This document shows, in pieces, positions 54,069 to 64,000 of a stretch of DNA of 64,000 nucleotides; position 1 is the stretch's first letter, and each line of letters begins with the position of its first letter. The notes under the pieces are model-generated. The model saw only the letters and a program-made list of their open reading frames with translations, had not been told where the DNA came from and made no database searches. The position numbers and the translations under genes were made by a program. The stretch covers positions 29,993,166 to 30,057,165 of the forward strand of contig JAJEKV010000003.1 in NCBI GenBank assembly GCA_021234155.1, read 5' to 3'. Source of the DNA: Isoetes taiwanensis (lineage: Eukaryota; Streptophyta; Lycopodiopsida; Isoetales; Isoetaceae).

Positions 54069-55138
54069 AAATGCATTTTAAGTTTCATTCTTAAGATAGT
54101 TCCTCGGATGTTTCAGCTGTAATATAGTTATAGTGGCGCAGAACAACATGGCCCATTTTCCTGGATATTAGTGGGCTTCATCACGAACACCTTAAGGTGG
54201 GGTGGCCATCAATGGCGACGGTCAAAATCGTGATGATAAAATGACTTTTTTTTAGACGGGTGGCATGTTATTATTGGACCATATTGTCTCCTCAATGGCG
54301 CAGTCCTGGTGCTGATGTGGGGATGGTCAAAGGACAGGTAGGTGCATACATCGTCTCCTTGTGACGAATGAATTTTCCAGAGTGGCAATCCCCTGTTTCT
54401 CGCTCTGCGAGACCCTAATCTTGGCTATGGCAGGAACAAATTCTTTATTGGTGATATTGTTGAATCCGTTGGCGTTCATGGCGCCATTGATGGCGCTTGC
54501 CATTTTGCTGCTACGATACCAATGGTTTGGAGTGTTTTTCCATGAGATTTTTCATCTCAGACCTTTGGTTTTCCTGATCTTCATGGTTTTGGCGCCTCTT
54601 TCCACGATTCCTTCCAAGCTTTCATGGATTTCCTACTCTTGGCATGTTTCCCTCCAATCTTTCATGCCTCTTTGGCAAGATCTGAGCTTCAAATCGAATG
54701 GATCAATGACATAACAACCTTTTGGGCCTTAGATTCTTTGTTTCCTTTGTTTCCCTCTTTCCATGTTTGAATTGAAGCATTCTGATCCTGTTTTTTCGTG
54801 CAAGCAGGTATATAAAAAGGTAGAACATGGGCTTGAAAATTCGTGGATCCTCTTCTTCCATCCATGCTTGCATCAACCACCTCAGTTGTCACTGAAGCAT
54901 TTGCATCAACAACCTCTGTTGTCACTGAAGCATTCAGAAAAGAGGTGAGGCTTTTGAACTTGGCTTTTTCCAGTTTTGGTTCTTGCTTGTAATGCTTCTA
55001 TGGAATAGTTCTAATACATTTCATTTGTTGCATGCAGGTTTAAGGTGTTATATTGCATGCACTCTCCATTCAGCTTTGTAAGAAGTTTGCATTTTGACAT
55101 TCCTTGTATTTTCCATTCCTTCCATATTGTTTATTAAG
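54069..55138. other. Unassigned; small tandem repeat
   Basis: A 117-codon hydrophobic frame at 54361-54714 is not recognised. A 33-bp unit (CATCAACCACCTCAGTTGTC) is repeated at 54871 and 54904. The last part precedes the transposase start. Confidence 0.35.
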
Positions 55139-56033
55139 ATGAATCTCAGAAATAATAGGACCATTGCATTTGCCCCTGATTCTAACCCTGAACTTGAAGC
55201 AGCAAATGGCCTTCCTCATCCTCCTAGAAAAAGTAGGTCCAGACCACTCATCTCTGCCCAGAAGTCCATGAATGTTGGTAAGAAAATTGTTAGAGCTCCT
55301 GCTAGAGGTGCGTGGACCAAGGAAGCTTTAGAATCTGCGATTGATGCCATTGAGGATGGCGTATTTTCCATAAAAAAAGCTGCCCTGCATTTTGGTATCC
55401 CCCAGACTACACTTAGAAACCATTTGTATGGAAAATCCAAAATTAAATTTGGAAGCATTCCAAAGGGATTGAGTATGGAGGAAGAAAAAATACTTCTTGA
55501 GTGGGTGTTTGAATTAGCTGATGAAGGTCGTGCTGTGAATCTAGACATTATGAAGCAGAAAGTTGATGCCATGACCATTACCAGACCAACTTGCTTTAAG
55601 GATGGATTACCTAGTAAGAAGTGGTGGAAGTGCTTTAGGGGAAGGCAAAGAGTGAAAGCAATGTCCTCTTCTAACCTTCAAAATTTCTACTCCACACTAA
55701 GACAAGTCTATGATGAACATGGATTTGATGCATCACGAGTCTGGAATTGTGATGAAACAGGGGTACAAGCATGTTGCAGAACTGGAACGAGGGTGATTGC
55801 AAGGAGGGGCCAAAAGAATGTCACTGAACATGTGTCTAAGAGCCGAGAATGGATGACAGTCTTGGTTTGCATCAATGCATCAGGTAACAAAATTCCATGT
55901 CTGTATGTTTTTAAAGGAAAAAGAATGAGGGATCAGAATCTCATAGCAGGTTGTGAGCCAGGAGCAGTCATGTCTTTCCAAAAGAAAGCATGGATACCTG
56001 ACGCTTTGTTTGAGTCTTGGTTAGATCATTTTA
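55139..56033 (+). pseudogene. Jerky-type DDE transposase, N-terminal part, interrupted
   Basis: From ATG 55139 (MNLRNNRTIAF) the frame has an Arg-rich start, then a helix-turn-helix (WTKEALESAIDAIEDGVFSI, KKAALHFGIPQTTLRNHLYG), the second DNA-binding helix region (LSMEEEKILLEWVFELADEG), KWWKCFRGR, and the start of DDE_1 with RVWNCDETGVQ (first catalytic Asp). It continues TVLVCINASGNKIPCLYVFK to WLDHF, where foreign DNA begins at about 56034. It is a different family from the transposase at 46-48 kb, which shares only the general layout. The parts with the second and third catalytic residues are missing. The C-terminal tail resumes at 58247. Confidence 0.9.
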
Positions 56034-58246
56034 ACCACTTTGGCCCCTTGACCGGTGGTGGGATATTCTAGCTAGTCGTGTACAAGATGATATTCTAGTG
56101 ACAAGACTAGTCTAGCTTGGACCATAAACAAAAAAATACAAAAATACCTGTGACATCCTAAGGCTTACAAGCTGGTTCGCCTGCTGCTGCTGTCAGTTTT
56201 GGATTAGAGGTCATTATTTCCATCCATTTATCCCTTTTTTGAATAAATGTAACATGGGTTTGCTCTGTTTCTATGGGCACAAAATTGGTCCCTTTTAGTT
56301 TAAATATTGGACCTCTTAGGCAAGTCATATAGTTTTTCCTTTCTGCTCTGTTTGCATTTGTGTAATCTTCTCATTAGCAGCCAGTTGAAAATAAGTTCTT
56401 CTGTGATCCAGCTAACATTAGAAGAATTTAAATTATGTGCAATGCGCAGAACTTGTGGTAGGATATCTAAGTCCATATTCTCATCTCTCTAACATTTACT
56501 TAGGGATGGAATCATACTAAATGGGCTTAGTGTTATGGACAAGCAACAATTATTTCTGAACTTCCTGTCTATGTTGCATGCTAACGTTTTTGCAAAGGAT
56601 AGGAGAACACATCATGCTTTGAGTTTTTGTTTTAGTATGGTACCTTCCTGTGCAGGCTATTATAGCAACTGGCATTTGGTATGCAAAGAATCTGTGGAGC
56701 TAATTCACCCGGTTTCCAGTAATCTGAAACCTCTCCTATCTGTTAAATATTTTGTAAAGACCATATGATGCCAGATACATCGTCAATTTGCTAAATGATA
56801 CTTCCACCTGGCCTTAAACGTTCTTCCCGTGTATATCTTAGGTTCTTAGACCATTTCGACCACATTGATTATATAGTTGATTATATAGGTAAATTTAAGT
56901 CTACATTCGGCCATGATTTTGCTTTGATTTAGATATATTTTGACTGGTTTGGTTTCGACCATAGATATATTTTGTTTCTAATTTTGATCACATTTTCTAC
57001 CATTTGGATGCTTAGCTTATTTCCAATGGCTTTGAACTGAATTATAAGGTAAGAATTCGTAACCTACATGGAAGGTGCGGTAGGAATATTTTCTTCTTTA
57101 ATTGCACGTTTTTTGAACCAAGCAATTTTATGCTTGGTTTGTGAGATTAACATTCATATTATTTGTTTCGTAGTTCGAAGATTGGGGGTCAATGCCCACA
57201 GAAGATATGCTACAAGAAATATTGGAGAAAGGTGGATATGAAGTCTTCAAAAAGAAAATGATAGCAAAGGGATTTACACCAAAAAAGGTAGGTCTAATTT
57301 ACTATATTGTGCGTAAAATATGTGTTGCCCTAATTTTCGGTTTTCTATTATAGCACAAGGCATTGGATTGTGTTAAGGGAACAGGTCGAGGTATTATTTT
57401 CAAGGCAAAATCAAGGAAGGGCAAGGAGGTTGAGACTGTGTAGAACTTAAAAGCCTATACATGTCCTCCACTTTGGCCCCTTGACCGGTGGTGGGATATT
57501 CTAGCTAGTCGTGTACAAGATGATATTCTAGTGACAAGACTAGTCTAGCTTGGACCATAAACAAAAAAATACAAAAATACCTGTGACATCTTAAGGCTAG
57601 GAGGTATCCTGCCTACAAAGTGTGCATGTATGGCTAAAGTTTTGCCCAACGGATGTGTGGTGAGTTGGTATAGGCCTAGTAATGCCAAAATAAATGTGCA
57701 TTTGGTCAGGGGTTCAAACCTGGCCAGTGTATGTTTAGCTTTGGGAGTTGGTTACTGGGGTTATACGATGATAATCCCCGACGTGGTAGAACTTAAAAGC
57801 CTATACATGTCCTCCACTTTGGCCCCTTGACCGGTGGTGGGGTATTCTAGCTAGTCGTGTAAAGATGATATTATAGTGACAAGACTAGTCTAGCTTGGAC
57901 CATAAACAAAAAAATACAAAAATACTTGTGACATCCTAAGGCTAGGAGTATCCTGCCTACAAAGTATGCATGTATGGCTAAAGTTTTGCCCAACGGATGT
58001 GTGGTGAGTTGGTATAGGCCTAGTAATGCCAAAATAAATGTGCATTTGGTCAGGGGTTCAAACCTGGCCAGTGTATGTTTAGCTTTGGGAGTTGGTTACT
58101 GGGGTTATACGATGATGATCCCCGACGTGGTAGAACTTAAAAGCCTATACATGTCCTCCACTTTGGCCCCTTGACCGGTGGTGGGATATTCTAGCTAGTC
58201 GTGTACAAGATGATATTCTAGTGACAAGACTAGTCTAGCTTGGACC
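56034..58246. mobile_element. 2.2-kb insertion in the transposase gene with SINE-like tandem units and gene exons
   Basis: Starts CCACTTTGGCCCCTTGACCG at 56034; the same segment returns at about 57471, 57813 and 58158. The last copy ends ACCATAAACAAAA at 58246, after which transposase-like coding sequence resumes. The insertion replaced the central part of the transposase gene (about 250 codons by comparison with the copy at 46-48 kb), so a deletion accompanied it. The interior includes two exons of an unrelated gene and 1 kb of unrecognised DNA. Confidence 0.65.
57174..57443 (+). pseudogene. Two terminal exons of an unrecognised gene
   Basis: I do not recognise the family. Exon 57174-57287 (38 codons) reads FEDWGSMPTEDMLQEILEKG and KKKMIAKGFTPKK. 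The intron is 57288-57353, and exon 57354-57443 reads HKALDCVKGTGRGIIFKAKS to the stop TAG. Acceptor TTTCGTAG, donor AAG|GTAGGT and acceptor ATTATAG are good, and both exons are whole codons. The stop codon TAG at 57441 is also the first base triplet of the repeated 344-bp unit (TAGAACTTAAAAGCC), so the gene end and the repeat unit start coincide, suggesting that the repeat captured or abuts this 3' end. Upstream exons are not found. Confidence 0.5.
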
Positions 58247-58254
58247 ATAAACAA
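57441..58254 (+). repeat. 344-bp tandem units with SINE-like pol III boxes
   Basis: Two full units and a partial third, nearly identical. Each has TGGTGAGTTGGTA (57658, A-box-like) and GGTTCAAACC (57711, B-box-like) 53 bases apart, as in tRNA-derived SINEs. The CCACTTTGG to ACCATAAAC segment follows or precedes. A lone copy of that segment is at 56034-56160. Confidence 0.75.
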
Positions 58255-58748
58255 AAGTGGTTGAGGGAGGAGAGGAAGGCAATGCTTGAGAGGGAAGCTT
58301 TAGAAAAAGCTGCACGACAGAATCAGGATCAGCAAACAAGTGTGGCAAGACCAAAAAGGGTAAGGAAGAAGACTTTAAGAATGATTAAGTCACAGATGCA
58401 GGAGGATACAGAAGAATGTGGTATCATAATTCCACAAGATCAGGTGCAGGATGATGCAATTGTTGATGTTCAACAACCTGTAGAAATGCATGATGATCCA
58501 TTATCAGATTGCATGTAGTCAGGGATTAGATTTGTTTGTCAACATACCAATACCTGAATTTCAGAATAGCCAAGGCATTGAAGATGGTGATGAGACATCT
58601 CTTCGTAGCCTAGAAGATCGTAGAAAAAAAAAGAAAAGTGCTTGAAAATGAATCTGATTCCAGTGATGAAGCTGAAGAGAGGCTAAAAGCTTTGGATGAC
58701 CTATACAGGGCTGAAGCAGATGAGCATCTAAAAAAGCTAGGACTTTGA
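58247..58748 (+). pseudogene. Jerky-type transposase, C-terminal tail
   Basis: Resumes with KWLREERKAMLEREALEKAA and RPKRVRKKTLRMIKSQMQED, a charged tail like the one following DDE_1 in these transposases. A stop at 58516 and later shifts separate NIPIPEFQNSQGIEDGDETS and the final ERLKALDDLYRAEADEHLKK ending at 58748. One of the shifts lies in a run of nine A at about 58622. It belongs to the N-terminal part at 55139-56033. Confidence 0.7.
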
Positions 58749-60204
58749 AGATATTCTTGGCTAAATTTTGTAATCTATCTTGCCATTGCTAAAGGTGAGA
58801 AATTGAAATATTCTTGACTCTTCCATGTATTGAAATTTTAAATAATCTTGTCTTTCTTTATACTGTCTCGCAGCATACAGTTGAATTGGAGTTCTATATT
58901 CTCATTATCATGGTATTTTTCATAAGTTTGATGAGGGATTCTAATCTGTGGTCATGTTCCATGGATAGGATCCCTCTCGCAAGTATGTTCTAGTCTCCAT
59001 AGTTACCTTTCTTATTCTTTATTTTGTATTCATTAACTAACCAGAGTCTTCTGTCTTGCATGTAAGTTTAATGGAAATTGGCATAGCCAAGAGGGGTTCA
59101 ATTCATCTTAAACTTGTTGTGTATTTTGTTTCTGGATTATTGTTTCTTAGATTGTAGCATTGAGGTTCTGCCTATGGTCAAGCAGGAATTCACACTCACC
59201 ATTAAGGTGGCTGCATTGTTCACATGTGAGATTCAGAACTCACCATACTGTTGGAGCCACCACACCATTCTGAAACCTGCCCACACCATAGCAGTAATGC
59301 AGCCTCACTATTGAAGACACCTTCCTCACACTACTGTAATGCACCATTGATGCCAAAAGCTCACCATTAAGGGGTCTTAACCTCCATACTTTGAGCAATA
59401 ATTCTGAGCTAGAGATGTTGAATTTGAGTGTGAAACAAATAAATTCTGAATCAGCATGTCCTAGAGCATATGTTCATGTAAAAACTTTATGACCTGGCCT
59501 TCTGATATGAATTGGCAGGATGTTTTTCCCTTAAGTGCACCATTGGTGGGCACCCCACCTTAGGTATTTAGTCTTATTGTTTAAGTGCAGTCTTCCATGG
59601 AACAGTTTAGGCTAGCAGAAAAGGAAGGCTTTATGCCACACAGTGGTTGGTATGCAACTAAAGCATGCTTTGGTTTTTTGCCCTATTACAGTTGATGTCG
59701 GAAGAGCTGACTATAAAGAAATAAAAAGGCCTTTTAGAGAGGATATGCTAATCCTGCTGTACAACATAGGTTTTGGAAGAAAGTTTTGGCAATAAATTCT
59801 GTATGCCCAATCATTGTGCTCAAACTGAAGATATGCTCAAAGTATGGGCCAGACTCCGCACTTAGAGGTCTTTGATATCTCCTGGAGGGTAATGAAGGAA
59901 GATGCTTTCCTCAATCAAGGGCAGGCTCGTAGACATACTTGGATGTAGAACTTTCGGGCCCACTCTTCAGATTGGAGAGCACACACAAGCCAGGATTGCT
60001 AAGACTATGCTTCGCTTGCTCATATAGAAAGGGAATGCTATCAAATGCATTTTCAGGATGCTCACACGAAAATCCTTTTATTTGTCTAAAGTTGTTCTTT
60101 TTTTGTTTGTGTGAGCGAGTGTATTGCTTGCGACCCAGTGGATAGCTTGTTTGTCTTGAGAGTTATCTATTTCTTTTCTTCAAGCATGTAAGGCTCACAA
60201 TTGT
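58749..60204. other. No clear gene; upstream of the TOR fragment
   Basis: No convincing exon. It may include introns or lost exons of the TOR copy. A frame at 59114-59314 and one at 59939-60145 have no motif. Confidence 0.35.
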
Positions 60205-60966
60205 TGGAATCGGGTCTTCTGGTTGAAAAGCAAGACTTTGGGGGTTTGGCTTGATCATAGAACGAATTATACCCGTAGCTTGGCTGTAATGAGCATGGTA
60301 AATACTCAGCACTAGTTAAAGTACATGGAGTAGAATAATGTATTCTTGTGATTGGTTCAACTAAGTGGTTGACATTTTTCCAGGTGGGTTATCTACTTGG
60401 GCTGGGGGACCGACAGCCAAGCAATTTGATGTTAGATCGACACAGGTAGTTTATATATCATTGTGGTGAGAGGCCTGCTTCTTTAAGGTCTGATTGAAAA
60501 TACTGCACATTGACTTTGGGGATTGCTTTGAAGCATCAATGAATCGCGAAAAATTTCCAGAGAAGGTAATCAAGCATAAAGTGCATTCATACTATACAAG
60601 AGGCATTCTCTGCGAGGAATTCTAATATCATCATGGTAGCATAAAGAGAAGAGTAGGTAATTGTGTTTTGATCAGTTGTGGCTTGATGTATCTAGGTGTC
60701 GTTTAGGCTGACACGAATGCTGGTAAAAGCAATGGAAGTTAGTGGCATTGAAGGAAACTTCCAATCCACATGTGAAAACATGATGCAAGTTTTAAGATCC
60801 AACAAGGACAGCGTGACGACAATAATGAAGGGAGATTTGGTTTCACTTGTTGCTTCTATTTTTCTGCGACTGTATTAAGAGTCACACTTGTAGGCATTTG
60901 TCCATGACCCTTTGATAAACTGGAGACTCTTCAACCTCAATGATGCCCCTCATATGGCTGGCCTTG
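60205..60966 (+). pseudogene. TOR kinase fragment, kinase-domain exons, cut by a LINE
   Basis: TOR is the PI3K-like Ser/Thr kinase controlling growth. Successive exon pieces read [20 protein letters not shown] then SLAVMSM (to 60297), [20 protein letters not shown] (60384-60445), [20 protein letters not shown] then PEK (60488-60565), [20 protein letters not shown] then [20 protein letters not shown] (60696 to about 60830) and AFVHDPLINWRLFNLNDAPH (from 60894). These are the catalytic loop (GLGDRHPSN, with His changed to Gln here), the DFG segment and the following helices. Intron 2 to exon junction at 60488 is out of frame, and the donor after NKDSV is lost. The reading ends at 60966 where the poly(A) end of a LINE was inserted in the exon. 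The FATC end is absent. A nonfunctional genomic copy that kept its introns. Confidence 0.92.
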
Positions 60967-61214
60967 TTTTTTTTTTTTTTTTTTTTTTTTTTGGAGAAAC
61001 GGCAGTGATTATATTATATTACATGCAAAAAGGTACATAGTAATACAAAGTACAGAGAATAAACTCTGTTATAAGGCCATATTTAGACAAAAACGGCCTA
61101 TCGCTCCCAAGGAGGCTATTTTTAATAAACTAGAACACTGTTTGGATATGCAAGCCAAAGAAAGAAAGGAAATACTTTTAGCAGACCATCAAGATAAGTG
61201 TATCAGTGGCAAAA

Positions 61215-61733
61215 TCAGTCATCCATAACTCCATCCAGAGTTATAATCGCATAGGCTTGATCCGTGTACTTATTGAGCAGGTAATCCAGCTCCACAGCCC
61301 CATATGCAGATGCATCCAAAATATGAAGAATCCAGGACTCCCGCGCTCCCTCACAAATACCAAGCTTATCTTGGAAATAAGGCTTGAGTTCTTGTTTGAA
61401 TTGCCATATATCCTCATCCGCCAGAATACGCTTTAGAGCTCGGATCATAATAGTTTCTGTTTTGACCCAAAGTAGGGCTTCCAGTACCTCTTGGTGTGAC
61501 ATTGGGTTGGTGTTATCCGGAACTATTCTGGCATGTCCTCCCTCGTGATGTTTCTTAACCAGATAATCTGTTATCAACATCAGATAAACTGTTAAAGTAG
61601 GAAGTGAAAAACGAGTAAAATCCCTGAAAGGAACCCAGCTTATCCCAATTTTTATCATAATTGGATCCTTTAGACAATCTATGCGCCATAGCTGCATCAG
61701 CCAGTTCAAGTTGAAGGATTGTTTTAAGAGCAT
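61215..61733 (-). pseudogene. LINE ORF2 3' end, alternative frame
   Basis: A 172-codon frame overlapping the end of the reverse transcriptase frame, with YLVKKHHEGGHARIV and PMSHQEVLEALLWVKTETIM. It may be the original C-terminal continuation after a frameshift near 61600, or a downstream remnant. Not recognised as a domain. Confidence 0.3.
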
Positions 61734-63678
61734 TTATATCAGGTGGAGAGTGGTTTATGGCCACATTGTTTCTATGCTTCCATATCGACCACATGCAGAT
61801 AGTTCTGACTGTATCCAGAAATGGGGAACTATTTGCTAAGAAGACAAAAAGATCAGCCTCTGTACTCGGGGTGACTCCGATATAGGCCCCAATCCAATTC
61901 CAGAAAGGAGTGAGCCATGGGCAAATAAAAATATGGCTTGAGGATTCAACTTGGCCACAGCCTAAAGGGCAGCTATCTATTGCGTGGTCATTGTATTTGG
62001 AACGGTAGGCATTGGACTTTAGGCTCTTATTCAGTACTAACCATCTGAAAAAGGTAATCTTTCTGGCACATTGTAATTTCCAGCCTTTCCTGATAACAGC
62101 TATAGCTTCTGAGTCTGAGCAGCCCCATTGGTGGGCAACTTTAGTTCCATTAGAATTCAAGAGCATTAAGTAGATCTTGGAAACTATGTAGCCTTTGCCA
62201 TCCATAGTCCAATTGAGCTCTTTTTTCTCCCCACTCCTTGGATGCCGAGTTAACACATTGTATATATTTCTATTACATACTGTGTCTTGCACAAGGCCAG
62301 AGATTTCTTCCCATGATCTCCAATCATCCCCTCTGACCATATTGCCCACAGTACAGAGATCTTTGAATTTCCACTCTTTGTATTTTCTGGGGTGTTTGAG
62401 GGCCAAACACCCATCATCCTCATCTGTAAGTCCCTGGTGCCAAAAGAAACCAAAGTCATCTGAAACATTTTCAACTGGGCAGGCTTTGAAGCATACAGAC
62501 ACTTTGTTCCAAGCTTGGATAACTCTCCTCATTATAGCAGATGTGCCCATTGCTGGATTTAGTTGATAGAAAGCAGAATCAGGCAGATGATGTGGAGTAG
62601 ATGGGCTTCCCACTAAAGACGTCCTCCCAATCCAATATTTCATTAAGTAAAGAGCAGGGGACTTTGAGGAGGAAGTCAGAGATCTCCACACTAGTTTAGC
62701 TGCTAAGACTTGTGCCTGCAAGAACAAATCCTTACACCCCAAACCTCCCCTTTTTCTGGGAAGAGTTAGGTACTGCCACCCCACCATATGAGCACCTTGC
62801 CAAATAAATTCTTTCATAATGACCTCTATTTCCTGATAGGACTTTTTGTCTGCTATTATTGCTGATGAGAAAAAAACATGAGAACTGGCAATAACACTGT
62901 TAACTATCCCCACTCTACCAGCCAATGAAAGAGTCTTAGGGTACATCTTTAGCTTCTTTTTAATTTTGGTGACTATTGGCTCCCATAAGCCATGTAGACT
63001 CATGTTGAGGGCCAAAGGTAAACCTAATAGTTTGGTGGCTGATTGGTAACCACAAACTTTGATCCCTTCAATATAATCCTCTGGGCTAGAGGATATAATT
63101 GCACATTTATCCTTGTTTAGAACAACTCCCGAGGCTTTTCCAAACCTGTTCATAGCAGCAAGAAAGTTTTGAATGCTGGCCCCCTGATTTTTAAGAAACA
63201 CGAACGTATCGTCCGCATACTGCATAACAGACAGGGTATCATTTGTTTCAGGAAGCTTTAAGCAATTAATCTTATTGTTCTGCTGCAGTTTCAGAATAAC
63301 CCTGGTTACCATTTCTGCAACTATCAAGAAAAGATAGGGGGCCAGAGGACAGCCCTGTCTCACTCCTCTTTTGCATTCAAAAAAGGGGGAGGGGGAGCCA
63401 TTAACCAAAACTGCAGAGCAGCCTGCAACATTAAACCCAGCTATCTTCTTTATAACTGCCTCTGAAAAGCCCATTTGAGACATGGCTTTGTACAGGAAGC
63501 CCCAGTCTATTGTGTCATAAGCCCTTTTAAAGTCTAGCTTAAGTAACACACATTCTTGGCTAGAAATTCTGTTCCAATGCAGCCCTTCATATGCACCAAC
63601 AAAATTATCAAGGATGCTTCTCCCTGGTAGAAAGCCTGATTGGACTTGATTGATCTTTGACATTAAAATTTTCTTCAA
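61555..63678 (-). pseudogene. LINE ORF2 reverse transcriptase plus zinc-finger domain
   Basis: A 707-codon frame with QVQSGFLPGRSILDNF at residues 11-26, KLDFKRAYDTIDWGF (47-61, first catalytic Asp), RGVRQGCPLAPYLF (104-117) and MQYADDTFVFL (152-162, the YADD catalytic pair). Later come PRKRGGLGCKDLFLQAQVLA (thumb-connection) and the zf-RVT domain (CARKITFFRWLVLNKSLKSN, CPLGCGQVESSSHIFICPW). It copies the element's RNA at the nicked target. The part upstream is in another frame (63768-63998). Shifts near 63740 and 63780 break the protein, and the endonuclease lies outside the window. Confidence 0.92.
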
Positions 63679-63767
63679 TCTGTTGGCAAAAATCTTGGCT
63701 ATGATTTTGTATGTGACATTGGTCGAAAAATCGCCTCGGTCAAAAAAATGTAGTAGGCTTATCTACC

Positions 63768-63998
63768 TTAGGGACTAAGGCAATGAGTCCAAAGATTAAT
63801 AGCGGGATGCAATCTCTCAGCTTGCCAAGCTCCCTGTACAAAGGTTGTAAGATCTTTGGACATTAGTCCCCAGAAATGCTCATAGAATTCTGGAGGTAGA
63901 CCATCCGGCCCTGGGCTTTTCCCATGGGCCATGCTCCTTATGACTCCCAGAATTTCTGCTTCAAGAGGAACTGCCAGGAGCTGGTTATCTTCAATCAT
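63768..63998 (-). pseudogene. LINE ORF2 reverse transcriptase, finger region, separated by frameshifts
   Basis: Reads MAHGKSPGPDGLPPEFYEHF, the conserved SPGPDG start of plant L1 reverse transcriptase. Continuation (LVPKVDKPT, then TNVTYKIIAKIFANRL) is found in two other frames between 63679 and 63785. This shows two small indels, including one at a run of seven T, and loss of the usual RPISLC piece. Confidence 0.88.
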
Positions 63999-64000
63999 CA

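Larger units (their letters stand above)
60967..64000 (-). mobile_element. L1-type LINE, minus strand, running off the window
   Basis: The 26-base T run at 60967-60992 is the poly(A) tail read from the other strand. It lies directly against the TOR exon, so the LINE inserted there. Then come a 3' UTR (to about 61550) and ORF2 reverse transcriptase sequence up to the window edge. The 5' end and the second target-site copy lie outside, so the duplication cannot be checked. Confidence 0.9.

Noticed and set aside
57630-58174. Two identical 66-codon frames as a duplicated small gene
   Set aside because: They lie within SINE-like 344-bp tandem units; identity comes from the repeat.
60700-60878. 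60-codon frame as a separate small gene
   Set aside because: It is one exon of the TOR fragment reading into the following intron.

Overview
The window is nuclear DNA of a land plant. The recognisable gene pieces are plant-type (chloroplast co-chaperonin CPN20, UGT80-like glucosyltransferase, F-box/kelch, pentatricopeptide repeat protein, class II small heat-shock protein, PBS1-like receptor-cytoplasmic kinase, TOR kinase), introns are GT-AG, and non-LTR retrotransposons and CACTA, hAT and jerky-like DNA transposons are present. Genes are sparse and most are broken, with large amounts of tandem and dispersed repeat, which fits a large repeat-rich genome (fern, lycophyte, gymnosperm or a large angiosperm). 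The species cannot be named from the sequence.

Layout. 1-20.7 kb: a scatter of degraded gene fragments: a frameshifted CPN20 piece (1.06-1.77 kb), a truncated CACTA end (to 2626), three consecutive UGT80-like exons on the minus strand (6.5-7.5 kb), an INO80C/YL1-like exon (9.2 kb), an actin fragment (11.8 kb), a foldback element (12.6-13.0 kb), a 5'-truncated LINE with target duplication (13.3-14.0 kb), an F-box/kelch fragment spliceable in phase to a rhodanese exon (17.1-17.9 kb), and a PPR fragment interrupted by a hAT-type element with a perfect 8-bp duplication (18.7-19.5 kb).

20.9-36.3 kb: almost entirely repeats: another CACTA end, a 19-bp minisatellite in three blocks, two very long GA runs, and an inverted pair of large repeat units forming a near-palindrome centred at about 28.12 kb.

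36.3-45.3 kb: a complete 9-kb CACTA-like element (36317-45327) with 29-bp terminal inverted repeats, a TAT target duplication, and an uninterrupted copy of its target site lying next to it. It carries CGTCGC-rich subterminal blocks, a possible four-exon minus-strand gene for a small basic protein, and a 6.5-kb array of about 1.13-kb tandem units, two of them nearly identical.

45.8-64 kb: a decayed jerky-type DDE transposase (minus), the only large intact gene of the window (HSPA12-like HSP70, 605 aa, minus) with a partial copy of its 3' end beside it, a frameshifted class II sHSP, a PBS1-like kinase fragment, a second jerky-type transposase split by a 2.2-kb insertion holding 344-bp SINE-like tandem units and two exons of another gene, and a TOR kinase fragment interrupted in an exon by a LINE that runs off the right edge.

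No pathway can be built from the genes here. The coherent story is genome dynamics: repeated capture, breakage and amplification of gene and repeat pieces by several transposon classes. All assignments come from reading the sequence; no database search was run.
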